Below, piece after piece: positions 7,995 to 16,661 of a stretch of DNA of 64,000 nt. A model generated the notes under the pieces. It did not search any database. It was not told the origin of the DNA and saw nothing but the letters and a program-made list of their open reading frames with translations. Location of the stretch: the NCBI RefSeq assembly GCF_048595595.1, contig NZ_CP184347.1; one strand, 5' to 3'. The DNA comes from Bacteroides pyogenes_A. Its GTDB lineage: Bacteria; Bacteroidota; Bacteroidia; Bacteroidales; Bacteroidaceae. The first letter of the stretch is position 1; each line of letters starts with the position of its first letter. The position numbers and the translations under genes are program-made.

Positions 7995-9458
7995 CTATTC
8001 CTTCGTTGCTGCTTCTTTCGGCTTTTCGGAGATAAGCAGCAGCTTGTCCCCTTCATGCAGTTTCAGACTTCCGTTGGGGATCAGGAATTCGTCGTCCCGT
8101 TTCACTATCATCACCAACGTACCTTTGGGCAGATTCATATCTTTCAGCGTATCGGCTTTTTCGAGCATTTCTGCGGTGATGGTCATATCTTTCAGGTCGG
8201 TATCTATCTCTTCGGGTAGTTCCACGCCGAATTCGTTGCCCGTTTTCTCCAGCGGGGTGGAGAGTTGCAGGAAGCGGGCTGCGGCCGACACGGTAGTGCC
8301 TTGTATCACCAGCGAGAGGATTGTGATAAAGAATACGATATTGAAAATAAGGTTCGATTCCTCTATGCCTGCCACTACCGGATAGGTGGCGAAGATGATG
8401 GGCACTGCTCCGCGCAGTCCTACCCAAGAGACGAACAGGCGCGACTTGCAGGTGATGCCGCGGAAAGGGAGAAGCGATATGAATACGCTCAGCGGACGGC
8501 TAACGAGGATCATGAAGATGCCGATCAGCGAAGCTACTATGGCTACTTCAAGCATTTCGTGCGGATTCACCAGCAATCCCAGACACAGGAACATGATGAT
8601 CTGAAACAGCCACGAAAGCCCGTCCATGAAGGTATAAATCTCTTTCCGGTTGGTAATCTTATTGTTTCCTACGATCATTCCGGCGATATAGACCGCCAGA
8701 TAGCCGTTCCCTTTCAGCAGCGTGGTGACGGAGAAGGTGAAGAAAACGAACGAGAGTAGCAGGATGGGATACAGTGCCTGATTGTCGATGTTGAACATGT
8801 TCACCTTGCGGATGGCGAGTTTGCCGAGCAGGTATCCCAACGCTCCTCCCACGATGAACTGTACAGCGAAAGAAGAGATCATCGTGCCTATACCCATCCC
8901 CGCCGACTGGATAAACTGTATCAGGATGATGGTAAGCATATAGGCCATCGGGTCGTTGCTTCCGCTTTCGAGTTCGAGCATGGGGCGAAGGTTGTGCTTC
9001 AGGTTCATCTTTTGCGAACGGAGAATGGCGAACACCGATGCCGAATCGGTAGACGACATGGTGGCGGCGAGCAGCAGTGAAGTGGTCAGAGGCAAGTGGA
9101 TGTTGGTCCAGCTCATGCCCGACAGCCACCAGATAAAGATACCCGTAAAGAGAGCTGTGAGCAAGACCCCTATCGTCGACAGTACGACGCCCGGCGCCAT
9201 CACCGGTTTTATTTCCCTGAATTTCGTGTCCATTCCGCCTGAGAACAGAATGACGCTCAGGGCGACCATGCCGATAAACTGCGCTTCTTTGGCATTGTGG
9301 AATTCCAATCCGAATCCGTCGCTTCCGAACAGCATACCCACTAAGAGGAACAATAGCAACGCGGGTACGCCAAAGCGATAGCCGGTTTTTCCGGCAACAA
9401 TGCTGGCAAATAGTAAGACCGAGCCTACCAATATGATGTTTTCTGCTGTAAATGCCAT
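7995..9458 (-). CDS. K+/H+ (or Na+/H+) antiporter, NhaP2/CvrA type
   Basis: A 487-residue CPA1-family cation/proton antiporter of the inner membrane. About a dozen hydrophobic helices cover residues 5-395; conserved polar sites include SSTDSASVFAILR and the charged helix LELESGSNDPMAY. The C-terminal cytoplasmic part (about 400-480, KDMNLPKGTLVMIVKRDDE onward) is a TrkA-C/RCK-C regulatory domain, typical of NhaP2/CvrA, which protects against excess K+ and osmotic change. Ion selectivity cannot be read from sequence. The gene stands alone. Confidence 0.9.
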   Translation of the reverse strand: MAFTAENIILVGSVLLFASIVAGKTGYRFGVPALLLFLLVGMLFGSDGFGLEFHNAKEAQFIGMVALSVILFSGGMDTKFREIKPVMAPGVVLSTIGVLLTALFTGIFIWWLSGMSWTNIHLPLTTSLLLAATMSSTDSASVFAILRSQKMNLKHNLRPMLELESGSNDPMAYMLTIILIQFIQSAGMGIGTMISSFAVQFIVGGALGYLLGKLAIRKVNMFNIDNQALYPILLLSFVFFTFSVTTLLKGNGYLAVYIAGMIVGNNKITNRKEIYTFMDGLSWLFQIIMFLCLGLLVNPHEMLEVAIVASLIGIFMILVSRPLSVFISLLPFRGITCKSRLFVSWVGLRGAVPIIFATYPVVAGIEESNLIFNIVFFITILSLVIQGTTVSAAARFLQLSTPLEKTGNEFGVELPEEIDTDLKDMTITAEMLEKADTLKDMNLPKGTLVMIVKRDDEFLIPNGSLKLHEGDKLLLISEKPKEAATKE

Positions 9459-9547
9459 AATAAATCAGATGGTTGTAAAGTAATCGTTCGTTTGTCAGTT
9501 TTATATTTTGCGCGAAGGTACGCATTATTTGAAAACAAATAAAATCT

Positions 9548-9825
9548 CTTCGGAGGATATTTGTTTCCCGCCTGAAAAGATTTCCGCTTTTGTCTACATA
9601 AACATTTCCATTGGCCTGAGTAAAAATCGGCCTTTGCCTGAAAAGATATTTCCGTTTGTTTGAATCTGTTTTTCCTCTTAGGCAAACGTACTTTTTCTTA
9701 GACAAAAATTCCGGATGATTTTTTCCGTTTCAATGGCTGTCTTCCGTCGAAGGTGATTGTAGACGACGGTAGCTTTCTCACGGATACGCTCCGATTGAAT
9801 GGCTGCCTTCCGGCAATCGCGATTA
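9548..9825. repeat. two degenerate 66-bp duplications upstream of uraA
   Basis: CCTGAAAAGAT occurs at 9571 and 9637 (66 bp apart), with TTTCCG after each. CAATGGCTGTCTTCCG at 9731 and GAATGGCTGCCTTCCG at 9797 are also 66 bp apart. The 440-bp gap 9459-9898 otherwise holds only the uraA promoter region; I see no gene. Confidence 0.6.
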
Positions 9826-9863
9826 TTTTTCCCCCAAAAAGCTGTCGTTTTATTTGAAAAGAT

Positions 9864-9871
9864 TAATTTTG
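9864..9871 (+). promoter_or_regulatory. -7 element of uraA
   Basis: TAATTTTG matches TAnnTTTG, 28 bases before the chosen ATG. Its position supports the start at 9899 over an upstream in-frame ATG at 9854, which would precede the transcript. Confidence 0.5.
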
Positions 9872-9898
9872 TGCGAAATAAATCGATATTACACTTTT

Positions 9899-11083
9899 AT
9901 GGACTCAAACAATCTTACTCCTTTCCGGAAAGGGGTGGTAGGAGTACAATTCCTGTTTGTCGCATTCGGGGCTACCGTACTTGTGCCGTTATTAGTGGGG
10001 CTCGACCCTTCCACTGCGTTATTCACTGCCGGTATCGGCACGCTTATTTTCCATGCGGTGACCCGTGGGAAAGTTCCCATCTTCTTGGGAAGCAGCTTTG
10101 CTTTTATCGCTCCCATCATCAAGGCTACCGAACTTTACGGGTTGCCCGGCACGCTTTCGGGCATGGTCGGCGTCGCTTTCGTCTATTTCCTGATGAGCGT
10201 CCTCGTTAAGTGGCAGGGGGTCAGAGTGATCGAACGTCTGTTTCCTCCCGTCGTCATCGGGCCGGTGATTATTCTCATTGGATTGTCTCTGGCGGGCGCT
10301 GGAGTCGATATGGCGAAAGAAAACTCGGTGCTGGCGCTCCTTTCGCTGCTGACGGCGGTAGTGGTCTCCATGAAGGCGAAAGGGCTTCTGAAGCTGATTC
10401 CTATCTTCTGCGGAATCATAGTCGGTTATCTTGCGGCCTGGCTGTTCTACGGGCTCGACCTTTCGGGAGTGAGAGACGCTGCTTGGATCGGTCTTCCCCG
10501 ATTCGTTTTCCCCTCTTTCTCGTGGGAGCCTGTCCTGTTCATGATTCCCGTTGCCATTGCCCCGGTGATAGAACATATCGGAGACGTGTATGTGGTGAAC
10601 ACCGTTGCGGGTAAAGATTTCGTGAAAGACCCCGGATTGCACCGCACGTTATTGGGCGACGGTCTGGCTTGTTTCTTCGCCGGACTGGTGGGAGGCCCCC
10701 CCGTGACCACCTACTCCGAAGTTACGGGCGCCATGTCGCTGACCAAAATCACCAACCCGCAAGTGATTCGCATTGCCGCAGTCACCGCCATCCTGTTTTC
10801 GGTGATCGGTAAAGTCAGTGCGTTGCTGAAGTCCATTCCCGCCGCAGTGCTGGGCGGAATCATGCTGTTGCTTTTCGGAACCATTGCCTGTGCCGGTATC
10901 GGGAGTCTGGTGAACAACTGCGTGGATTTGAGCCGTACGAGAAACATCGTGATTGTTTCGCTGACGTTGACGGTCGGCATCGGCGGTGCGGTGCTGAGCT
11001 GGGGAAACTTCTCTCTGTCGGGCATCGGACTGGCGGCACTGGTGGGAGTGTTGCTCAACCTGATTTTACCTAAAGAGGCGTAA
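9899..11083 (+). CDS. uraA: uracil permease, NCS2 family
   Basis: A 394-residue inner-membrane nucleobase:cation symporter of the NCS2/NAT family. About 12-14 hydrophobic segments are visible, with the two half-helix motifs GTLIFHAVTRGKVPIFLGSS (TM3) and VAIAPVIEHIGDVYVVN (TM8, Glu-His of the substrate site) and the NCS2 signature region GLVGGPPVTTYSEVTGA. The pattern is closer to UraA (uracil) than to xanthine carriers. ATG 9899 is preferred because it begins MDSNNLTPFRKG at the usual family start and lies downstream of the promoter element. Confidence 0.92.
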   Translation: MDSNNLTPFRKGVVGVQFLFVAFGATVLVPLLVGLDPSTALFTAGIGTLIFHAVTRGKVPIFLGSSFAFIAPIIKATELYGLPGTLSGMVGVAFVYFLMSVLVKWQGVRVIERLFPPVVIGPVIILIGLSLAGAGVDMAKENSVLALLSLLTAVVVSMKAKGLLKLIPIFCGIIVGYLAAWLFYGLDLSGVRDAAWIGLPRFVFPSFSWEPVLFMIPVAIAPVIEHIGDVYVVNTVAGKDFVKDPGLHRTLLGDGLACFFAGLVGGPPVTTYSEVTGAMSLTKITNPQVIRIAAVTAILFSVIGKVSALLKSIPAAVLGGIMLLLFGTIACAGIGSLVNNCVDLSRTRNIVIVSLTLTVGIGGAVLSWGNFSLSGIGLAALVGVLLNLILPKEA

Positions 11084-11089
11084 AATTTC

Positions 11090-11125
11090 GGGGCAGCCCC
11101 GCTTTACTTGTAAGCGGGTTGCCCC
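11090..11125. terminator. hairpin after uraA
   Basis: GGGGCAGCCCCGCTT (11090-11104) pairs with AAGCGGGTTGCCCC (11112-11125) with one bulge. There is no long T run, so termination efficiency is uncertain. The 3' arm doubles as the beginning of the tandem repeat that follows. Confidence 0.5.
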
Positions 11126-11320
11126 GAAGTAATACAAAACCCGAAAGCGATTGCTCTGTGTTTGCTTAGCTTCAAATCGACTGCCCCGAAATAGCAACAA
11201 AGCCCAAAAGCGATTGCTCTGTCCTCGCTTTACTTTAAGCGTGCTACTTCAAAATAACTACAAAATGCAAAAGTGATCGCTTCATCTTCTCTTTGCTTCA
11301 AGCACTCCGCCCCGAAATCC
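11121..11320. repeat. tandem repeat of 60-62 bp, about 3 copies
   Basis: GCCCCGAAGTAATACAAAAC (11121), GCCCCGAAATAGCAACAAAG (11183) and GCTACTTCAAAATAACTACA (11243) head successive units that continue with A/CGAAAGCGATTGCTCTG-type sequence. A last partial copy (CGCCCCGAAAT) is near 11309. It lies between the convergent uraA and hcp genes. Confidence 0.8.
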
Positions 11321-11355
11321 TGTGATGAGGCAGCTTCGTTCCCGCTGCATTCCCT

Positions 11356-12987
11356 TTAAGCCAGAAACTTCACCAAGTCTTCGTCTACCGAACTGATACC
11401 TCCGATGCCGAATTGCTCCACCAACACTTTCGTGACGTTCGGTGAAAGGAAAGCGGGAAGGGTAGGCCCGAGATGAATCTGTTTCACACCCAGAGAAAGC
11501 AAAGCCAGCAGTACGATGACCGCCTTCTGCTCGTACCATGCGATGTTGTAGACAATCGGGAGGCGGTTGATGTCGTCGAGTCCGAACGCCTCTTTCAGCT
11601 TCAGGGCGATGACAGCAAGCGAATAGCTGTCGTTGCACTGTCCGGCGTCGAGCACGCGGGGGATGCCGTTGATGTCGCCCAGCTCGAGCTTGTTGTAGCG
11701 ATACTTCGCGCACCCTGCCGTCAGGATTACCGTGTCTGCGGGCAACCTGCGGGCAAACTCGGTGTAGTAGTCGCGGCTTTTCATCCGTCCGTCGCAACCC
11801 GCCATCACGAAGAACTTACGTATCGCCCCGCTTTTCACCGCTTCCACCACCTTATCCGCCAGCGCCGTCACCTGTGCATGGGCAAAGCCTCCCGTAATCG
11901 TCCCGCTTTCGATGGCGACAGGGGGCAGGCATCGTTTGGCATGGGCGATGATGGCGGAGAAATCTTTCGGTTGCCCGTCTTTCCGTTCGGGGATGTAGAA
12001 CGCACCGTCGAGCCCGCATGCGCCCGTCACGTAGATGCGGTCTTTGTATGAGGCGTTGGAGCGGGGAGGAACGATGCAGTTGCTCGTAAACAGGATGGGA
12101 CCGTTGAAACTCTCGAACTCCTCTTTCTGCTTCCACCACGCATTGCCGTAATTGCCTGCCAGATGCTTGTACTTTTTCAACTGCGGGTAGTAATGCGCGG
12201 GCAGCATCTCGCTGTGTGTGTACACGTCCACGCCCGTGCCTTCCGTCTGCTGAAGCAGCTCTTCGAGGTCTTTCAGGTCGTGCCCGCTGATGAGGATACC
12301 CGGATTGTTGCGCACTCCGATGTTCACTTCCGAAATCTCCGGGTTGCCGTATGCGCCCGTGTTGGCGGCGTCGAGCATAGCCATCGCCGTTACGCCGTGC
12401 CTTCCCGTTTCCAGCGTCAGCCCGATGAGTTCCTCCACGCCGATGTCCGTGCGTGTGAGCTGCACCAGCGCATGCTGCATGAAAGCGAAAATCTCCGCCG
12501 ACTTGTGTCCCAGATTGCCGGCGTGTTCGGCATAGGCGGCCATTCCCTTCAGTCCGTAGTGCACCAGCTCCTTCAGCGAGCGGATGTCTTCGTCGGCGGT
12601 GCGGAGCACGCCCACCGTCGCCGCTTTTTCTGCAAATTCTTCCTCCGTTCCGTCCCATAGACATTCGTCGGGAGCGTTGTCCACCGCAACTCTCTTGCCC
12701 AACTCCCTTTTCAGTTGCAACCCCGTCTTTATCTTTTCGGTGACATTCTCACGGCTGAAATTGGCATTCGTTATGGTGACGAACAGTGAATCATATATAA
12801 ATTTGTCGGCCTCTTCGCAAGGTGTTCCCGCTTCGCGCAGACGTTCGTTGTAGACTGCGATTCCGCGCACTACGAAGAGCAAAAGGTCTTGCAGGTTCGA
12901 TACTTCGGATGTTTTGCCGCATACCCCTTTCAGGATGCAGCCTGTGCCCATGGCGGTTTCTTGACATTGATAACAGAACATACTCAT
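11356..12987 (-). CDS. hcp: hydroxylamine reductase / hybrid cluster protein
   Basis: A 543-residue cytoplasmic hybrid-cluster protein (Hcp), active in nitric oxide and hydroxylamine detoxification in anaerobes. The N-terminal Cys set C5-X2-C8-X8-C17-X5-C23 is the spacing of the anaerobe-type [4Fe-4S] class. Hybrid-cluster ligands are visible as HDLKDLEE, SNCIVPP, GACGLDGAFY, AGCDGR, TAGCAKYRYN and DAGQCNDSYS. The start at 12987 (MSMFCYQC) is the usual Hcp N terminus. A strong promoter and a perfect Crp/Fnr-type palindrome lie directly upstream, and the regulator gene follows on the same strand beyond a repeat block. Confidence 0.96.
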   Translation of the reverse strand: MSMFCYQCQETAMGTGCILKGVCGKTSEVSNLQDLLLFVVRGIAVYNERLREAGTPCEEADKFIYDSLFVTITNANFSRENVTEKIKTGLQLKRELGKRVAVDNAPDECLWDGTEEEFAEKAATVGVLRTADEDIRSLKELVHYGLKGMAAYAEHAGNLGHKSAEIFAFMQHALVQLTRTDIGVEELIGLTLETGRHGVTAMAMLDAANTGAYGNPEISEVNIGVRNNPGILISGHDLKDLEELLQQTEGTGVDVYTHSEMLPAHYYPQLKKYKHLAGNYGNAWWKQKEEFESFNGPILFTSNCIVPPRSNASYKDRIYVTGACGLDGAFYIPERKDGQPKDFSAIIAHAKRCLPPVAIESGTITGGFAHAQVTALADKVVEAVKSGAIRKFFVMAGCDGRMKSRDYYTEFARRLPADTVILTAGCAKYRYNKLELGDINGIPRVLDAGQCNDSYSLAVIALKLKEAFGLDDINRLPIVYNIAWYEQKAVIVLLALLSLGVKQIHLGPTLPAFLSPNVTKVLVEQFGIGGISSVDEDLVKFLA

Positions 12988-13024
12988 AATTTCTACGTTT
13001 TAGTTGGTTTCTTCATTATGAGTG

Positions 13025-13032
13025 CAAAGATA
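13025..13032 (-). promoter_or_regulatory. -7 element of hcp
   Basis: Reading leftward TATCTTTG matches TAnnTTTG exactly. The start point is expected near 13018-13021, about 35 bases before the hcp ATG. No good -33 TTTG is present; the region is occupied by the operator palindrome, as expected of an activator-dependent promoter. Confidence 0.75.
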
Positions 13033-13053
13033 GGGGAGAAGTGCCGGGCGGTT

Positions 13054-13071
13054 TTGTAACCAATGTTACAA
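13054..13071. promoter_or_regulatory. Crp/Fnr-family operator (HcpR-like) upstream of hcp
   Basis: TTGTAAC-CAAT-GTTACAA is a perfect 7-bp inverted repeat with a 4-base spacer, the layout bound by Crp/Fnr-family dimers. Its centre (13062.5) is about 41-45 bases upstream of the predicted hcp start point, the position of a class II activator site. The obvious candidate protein is the Crp/Fnr regulator encoded at 13274-13942. Confidence 0.8.
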
Positions 13072-13127
13072 CGGCTCGTTTTTTCGGTTCGCTTCCGATC
13101 GGGAGGGGAAAGGGGATGCAGGCGGCA

Positions 13128-13322
13128 GCTTTGCCGTAGCAGTTGGGTAGGGCGTCTGCCTGCAAGGTGCTCACCGGCTTGCATGCGCTGCCCGCCGCCA
13201 GTTGCCGCATCGGTTGCGTGAGGGCGTCTGCCCGCAGGATACTCACCGACTTGGGTGCGTCGTTCTCCGTCTGTTACCGTATCAGTTGCGTGAGGGTGTC
13301 TGTCCGCAGGATGGTCACCAGC
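13128..13322. repeat. 72-bp tandem repeat that duplicates the 3' end of the Crp/Fnr gene
   Basis: GGCGTCTGCC (13151), GGCGTCTGCC (13223) and GGTGTCTGTC (13295) are 72 bp apart, each followed by CGCAGGAT/TGCAAGGT and CTCACC/GTCACC. The copy at 13295 is the coding 3' end of the regulator gene. The two leftward copies lie past its stop codon and still translate to relatives of its last residues (SILRADALTQ versus TILRTDTLTQ). Confidence 0.85.
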
Positions 13323-13942
13323 TTGCGGTCGACCGCTATCAAGCCGTCTTCCTGCATGCGTGCCAGTTCGCGTGCCAGCGAGGGGCGAGATACGCCAAAG
13401 TAGTCGCTCAGCGCCTGTTGCGAGCGGTCGAGCCTGACGCGGGACTGCCCCTGCTGCCTGTGCAACCGCAGCAGATACGAGGCGATCTTCTGCCGGATGG
13501 TTTTGAACGACATGAAGAACAGCTTGTCCGATAGCGTGCGCGCGTAATTGGCGGAAAGATTCATGTAATTTTCCAGAAAGCGTTCGTTCCGGCGAAACAG
13601 TTCCAATACGCCCGATTTCGGTATTTCGATCGTTTCCGTCGGCTCATTGGCAGTCACCTCCACCGGATAGCGGTTTTCATCGCCGAAGAGGAATAACGGG
13701 GCCAAAGCCCGCGGAGCGGCGATGTCCTCCACCTTCACGAGCCGTCCCGAATAGTCGATCATCTCGCCCCGCACGCTCCCTTTGGCGAGAATCACGAGGC
13801 GGTTGCACACATCGCCCTGCCTTGCCAGAACTTCTCCTTTCCTGTATGAGCGCATGCGGAAGTTGACCTCTGCCAGAGCCGACGGGAGTGTTTCGGGCGC
13901 AATGCCCCTGAACAGCGGATTGTCTATGAGTGTCGAATACAT
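13274..13942 (-). CDS. Crp/Fnr-family transcriptional regulator, probable HcpR
   Basis: A 222-residue regulator with an N-terminal cyclic-nucleotide-type beta barrel (about 15-115, SYRKGEVLARQGDVCNRL) and a C-terminal winged helix (about 150-215, recognition region SDYFGVSRPSLARELARM). There is no N-terminal Cys set for an FNR iron-sulfur cluster. In Porphyromonas and relatives a Crp/Fnr protein next to hcp (HcpR) activates it under nitrosative stress; the operator before hcp supports the same assignment here. It starts 19 bp after the histidine kinase stop, so it may share the upstream operon. Its last 24 codons are the founder copy of the 72-bp repeat. Confidence 0.85.
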   Translation of the reverse strand: MYSTLIDNPLFRGIAPETLPSALAEVNFRMRSYRKGEVLARQGDVCNRLVILAKGSVRGEMIDYSGRLVKVEDIAAPRALAPLFLFGDENRYPVEVTANEPTETIEIPKSGVLELFRRNERFLENYMNLSANYARTLSDKLFFMSFKTIRQKIASYLLRLHRQQGQSRVRLDRSQQALSDYFGVSRPSLARELARMQEDGLIAVDRKLVTILRTDTLTQLIR

Positions 13943-13961
13943 ATCGGGTACGGTTTGGTTT

Positions 13962-15275
13962 TCATTTGAAGTTCATTCTGAACCGGGTTTCCTTGCCCGG
14001 CAGCAGCACGAGGTTGCCGCCCGAAAGCCGCATGATCCGGCGCGAAACGCTCAGTCCCACGCCGCTTCCCCCTTCCTTGGTGGTGAAGAACGGGACGAAG
14101 ATGTGCTCCGCCGCTTCGGGAGGAATGGCGGGCCCGTTGTTGCCTACCTCTATCCATACTTCCTCCTTGTCGTTGCACGAGGCTTTGATGTCTATCCGTC
14201 CGTCTGCCCGGTCGCCGATGGCCTGAATGGCGTTCTTCAGTATGTTCACGACCACCTGCGACACCAAGTTCTCGTCGGCATACAGAATCAGCTCTTCGGG
14301 GCATATCTCCGTTTCGAAACGGATGTGCCCGCACGGATACTGATGGCGGGCGAGGGCGATCATCCGTTCGATGAACGGCTTGACGTCGAACAACACCGGT
14401 TCGGGCGGAGGGATGCGCGTGAGGCGGCGGTAAGAATCCGTGAAGGCGAGCAACCCCTTGCCCGTGGCGCTGATGGCCTGCAAGCCCCGGATCGTTTCGG
14501 CGTCTTTGCTTTCCGGAGCCGACAGAAGCGTATCGCTGATGGAGGTGAGGGGAGTGATTGAGTTCATGATTTCGTGCGTCAGCACCCTTGTCAGCCGTAT
14601 CCACGATTCCGCCTCTTTTTCGTCCAGCTCGGTGTTGATGTCGCTCAGCGCGAGGATGCGCAGGTGCTCTCCCCGTACCGTTATGTCCGACACGCGGATC
14701 ACCAGATTCACCGTTCCCCGCTCGTTGTGGAGCGTCGCCTGCATGCGGTCGCCCGCCCGGCACGCCTCCAACTGTTCCGCCAGCAGGCTGTCTGTGTTGC
14801 GCAACTGCCTGACGTGCGTGAACACCGTCAGTCCCAGCAGCCGCATCGCCTCCCTGTTCTTCCGGTACACAGCCCCGTTGTCGTTGAGCACCAGCACCCC
14901 CGTATCCACGAAGTCGAGTATCAGTTCGTAATACTTCTCCTGTTCCGCCGTTTCCGTCTTCACGCGGTACAGTATCTGCGCCACACGGTTCAACGCCTCG
15001 TGTACGGCGCGGCTTTCGCCCGTGCCCGACGTTTCGTCGAACCGGAAGCTGTTGTCGTTGTTCTCCAGCGCGTCGAGCATGAAGAGCACCTCGCGCGTAT
15101 GCCTGCGGTACATGCGTATCTGCCATGCCATGCTCAGCGCCAGCAGGACGGCGAGGAGGGCCGCCCCCGCGTATTCGCCCCCGAAGGCTGCCGCCGCCGT
15201 TGCGAAGCAGAGGCCGACGGTGAGCAGTATGCCTACGAGGCAGTGCTCCGACATTTTTCGGAATAGTGCGTTCAT
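13962..15275 (-). CDS. sensor histidine kinase (NtrB-like), partner of the sigma54 activator
   Basis: A 437-residue membrane histidine kinase. Two hydrophobic helices (about 13-31 and 36-50) are separated by only a few residues, so it probably senses from the membrane or cytoplasm. A PAS-like region (about 115-215) precedes the dimerisation helix with phospho-acceptor His234 in VLTHEIMNSITPL. The ATPase domain shows the N box (NILKNAIQAI), a GNNGPAIP segment in place of the usual DNGPG, the F box and GGSGVGLSVSRRI. The ATG overlaps the response regulator stop (ATGA), so the pair is translationally coupled. The NtrB-type layout suits its sigma54-activator partner. Confidence 0.92.
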   Translation of the reverse strand: MNALFRKMSEHCLVGILLTVGLCFATAAAAFGGEYAGAALLAVLLALSMAWQIRMYRRHTREVLFMLDALENNDNSFRFDETSGTGESRAVHEALNRVAQILYRVKTETAEQEKYYELILDFVDTGVLVLNDNGAVYRKNREAMRLLGLTVFTHVRQLRNTDSLLAEQLEACRAGDRMQATLHNERGTVNLVIRVSDITVRGEHLRILALSDINTELDEKEAESWIRLTRVLTHEIMNSITPLTSISDTLLSAPESKDAETIRGLQAISATGKGLLAFTDSYRRLTRIPPPEPVLFDVKPFIERMIALARHQYPCGHIRFETEICPEELILYADENLVSQVVVNILKNAIQAIGDRADGRIDIKASCNDKEEVWIEVGNNGPAIPPEAAEHIFVPFFTTKEGGSGVGLSVSRRIMRLSGGNLVLLPGKETRFRMNFK

Positions 15276-16618
15276 AGCCCGAATTTTTTCATTTTGTTGT
15301 ATAACGTCTGCCGCGTGATGCCCAGTTGCGCCGCCACTGCCGAGAGGTTGCCGTTGCAGGTTCCTATGGCTTTGCGTATCATTCGCCTTTCCATCTCTTC
15401 GAGTGTGGAAGCCACCTTCTCCGGTTGTTCCGCCGGGCGGGCGGAGAGTCGGAACAGCTCGGCGGGAATCTGCGTCCCGTCGCTGATGATCACAGCCTTT
15501 TCGATGGCGTGCTCCAGTTCGCGGATGTTACCGTGCCACGGGTATGCCTCCAGCTTCTCTTCGGCATCGCGGGTGAACTCCACCGGCTCTTTGCCGTACT
15601 GCTTGCAGAACTTTGCCGCGAACAGCCGGGCGAGCGGCACGATGTCCTCTTTCCTGCGGCGCAGGGGCGGCAGTTCCACGTGAATGGTGTTGATGCGGTA
15701 GAGCAAGTCCTCCCTGAACTCTTTCCTGTCCACCATCTCCTGCAAGTTGCGGTTGGTGGCGCATATCAGCCGTATGTCCACCGGCACGGGCGTGTTGCTT
15801 CCCACCCTCACCACGCTTCTGCGCTGAATGGCGGTCAGCAGTTTGGCTTGCAGGTGGCACGGCAGGTTGCCTATCTCGTCCAGAAACAGCGTGCTCTTGT
15901 CCGCCGTTTCGAACTTTCCCGCACGGTCGGCGCAGGCGTCGGTGAACGCCCCTTTCACGTGCCCGAACAGTTCGCTTTCGAACAGCGGCTCGGCAATCGC
16001 CCCCATATCCACCGCCACTATCTCCCTTTCCCTGCGTCCCGACAGCAGGTGTATCTCGCGTGCCAGCACCTCTTTTCCCGTTCCGTTCTCGCCCGTAATC
16101 AGCACATTGGCATCAGTTGCCGCCACCTTGCCGATGAGCGCGCGCAGCTGCTTCATCTCTTCGCTCTCTCCCCAGTACATTCCCGGCGTTGCGGCGGCAT
16201 GCGCCATGTTTTTCTTTTTCCCCTTCCGGGTACGGGCAGATGCCACGGCGTCTTCCAGCGTTTTCACCAGCTTGGCGTTCTCCCACGGCTTTACGATGAA
16301 GTCCGCCGCCCCTTCCTTGATTCCCCTCACGGCGAGGTCGATGTCCGCGTATGCCGTGAACAGCACCACCGGAAGGTCCGGCTGCTGTTTCTTCACCTCG
16401 CGCAGCCAGAAAAGCCCCTCGTTGCCCGTGTTGATTCCTGTGGAGAAATTCATGTCGAGCAGCAATACGTCGGGCTTCTCCTCGCGTATGGTCGCCGTGA
16501 GCGAAGCGGGCGAAGAGAGAAGTACGATTTTGCGGAATCGGTCTTTCAGAAGCATTTGCAGTGCGGTCAGCACGCCTTTGTTGTCGTCTACTACGACGAT
16601 GGTTCCGGGTAGGGTCAT
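15272..16618 (-). CDS. sigma54-dependent response regulator (NtrC family)
   Basis: A 448-residue three-domain activator. The receiver domain (1-120) has acidic pair D11-D12, phospho-acceptor D55 (LLLDMNF) and K110. The AAA+ domain has Walker A GENGTGKE, the sigma54-contacting loop as GAFTDA (canonical GAFTGA), Walker B FLDEIGNL and the arginine-finger region FREDLLYRI. A Fis-type HTH closes the protein (LSAVAAQLGITRQTLYNK). It requires RpoN and upstream binding sites. The most likely target in view is the ABC exporter operon at 19507, which has a -24/-12 promoter. It begins 43 bp after the outer-membrane protein gene, so MPE-OMP-RR-HK-Crp could be one transcript. Confidence 0.94.
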   Translation of the reverse strand: MTLPGTIVVVDDNKGVLTALQMLLKDRFRKIVLLSSPASLTATIREEKPDVLLLDMNFSTGINTGNEGLFWLREVKKQQPDLPVVLFTAYADIDLAVRGIKEGAADFIVKPWENAKLVKTLEDAVASARTRKGKKKNMAHAAATPGMYWGESEEMKQLRALIGKVAATDANVLITGENGTGKEVLAREIHLLSGRREREIVAVDMGAIAEPLFESELFGHVKGAFTDACADRAGKFETADKSTLFLDEIGNLPCHLQAKLLTAIQRRSVVRVGSNTPVPVDIRLICATNRNLQEMVDRKEFREDLLYRINTIHVELPPLRRRKEDIVPLARLFAAKFCKQYGKEPVEFTRDAEEKLEAYPWHGNIRELEHAIEKAVIISDGTQIPAELFRLSARPAEQPEKVASTLEEMERRMIRKAIGTCNGNLSAVAAQLGITRQTLYNKMKKFGL

Positions 16619-16661
16619 GTCAGGTAAAAATATGGATTAGGCACAAAAGTACGAAAATATT

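Noticed and set aside
13016..13246. Separate small gene resembling the Crp/Fnr C terminus
   Set aside because: It is the duplicated tail of the regulator gene, has no start upstream of the similarity and overlaps the hcp operator.
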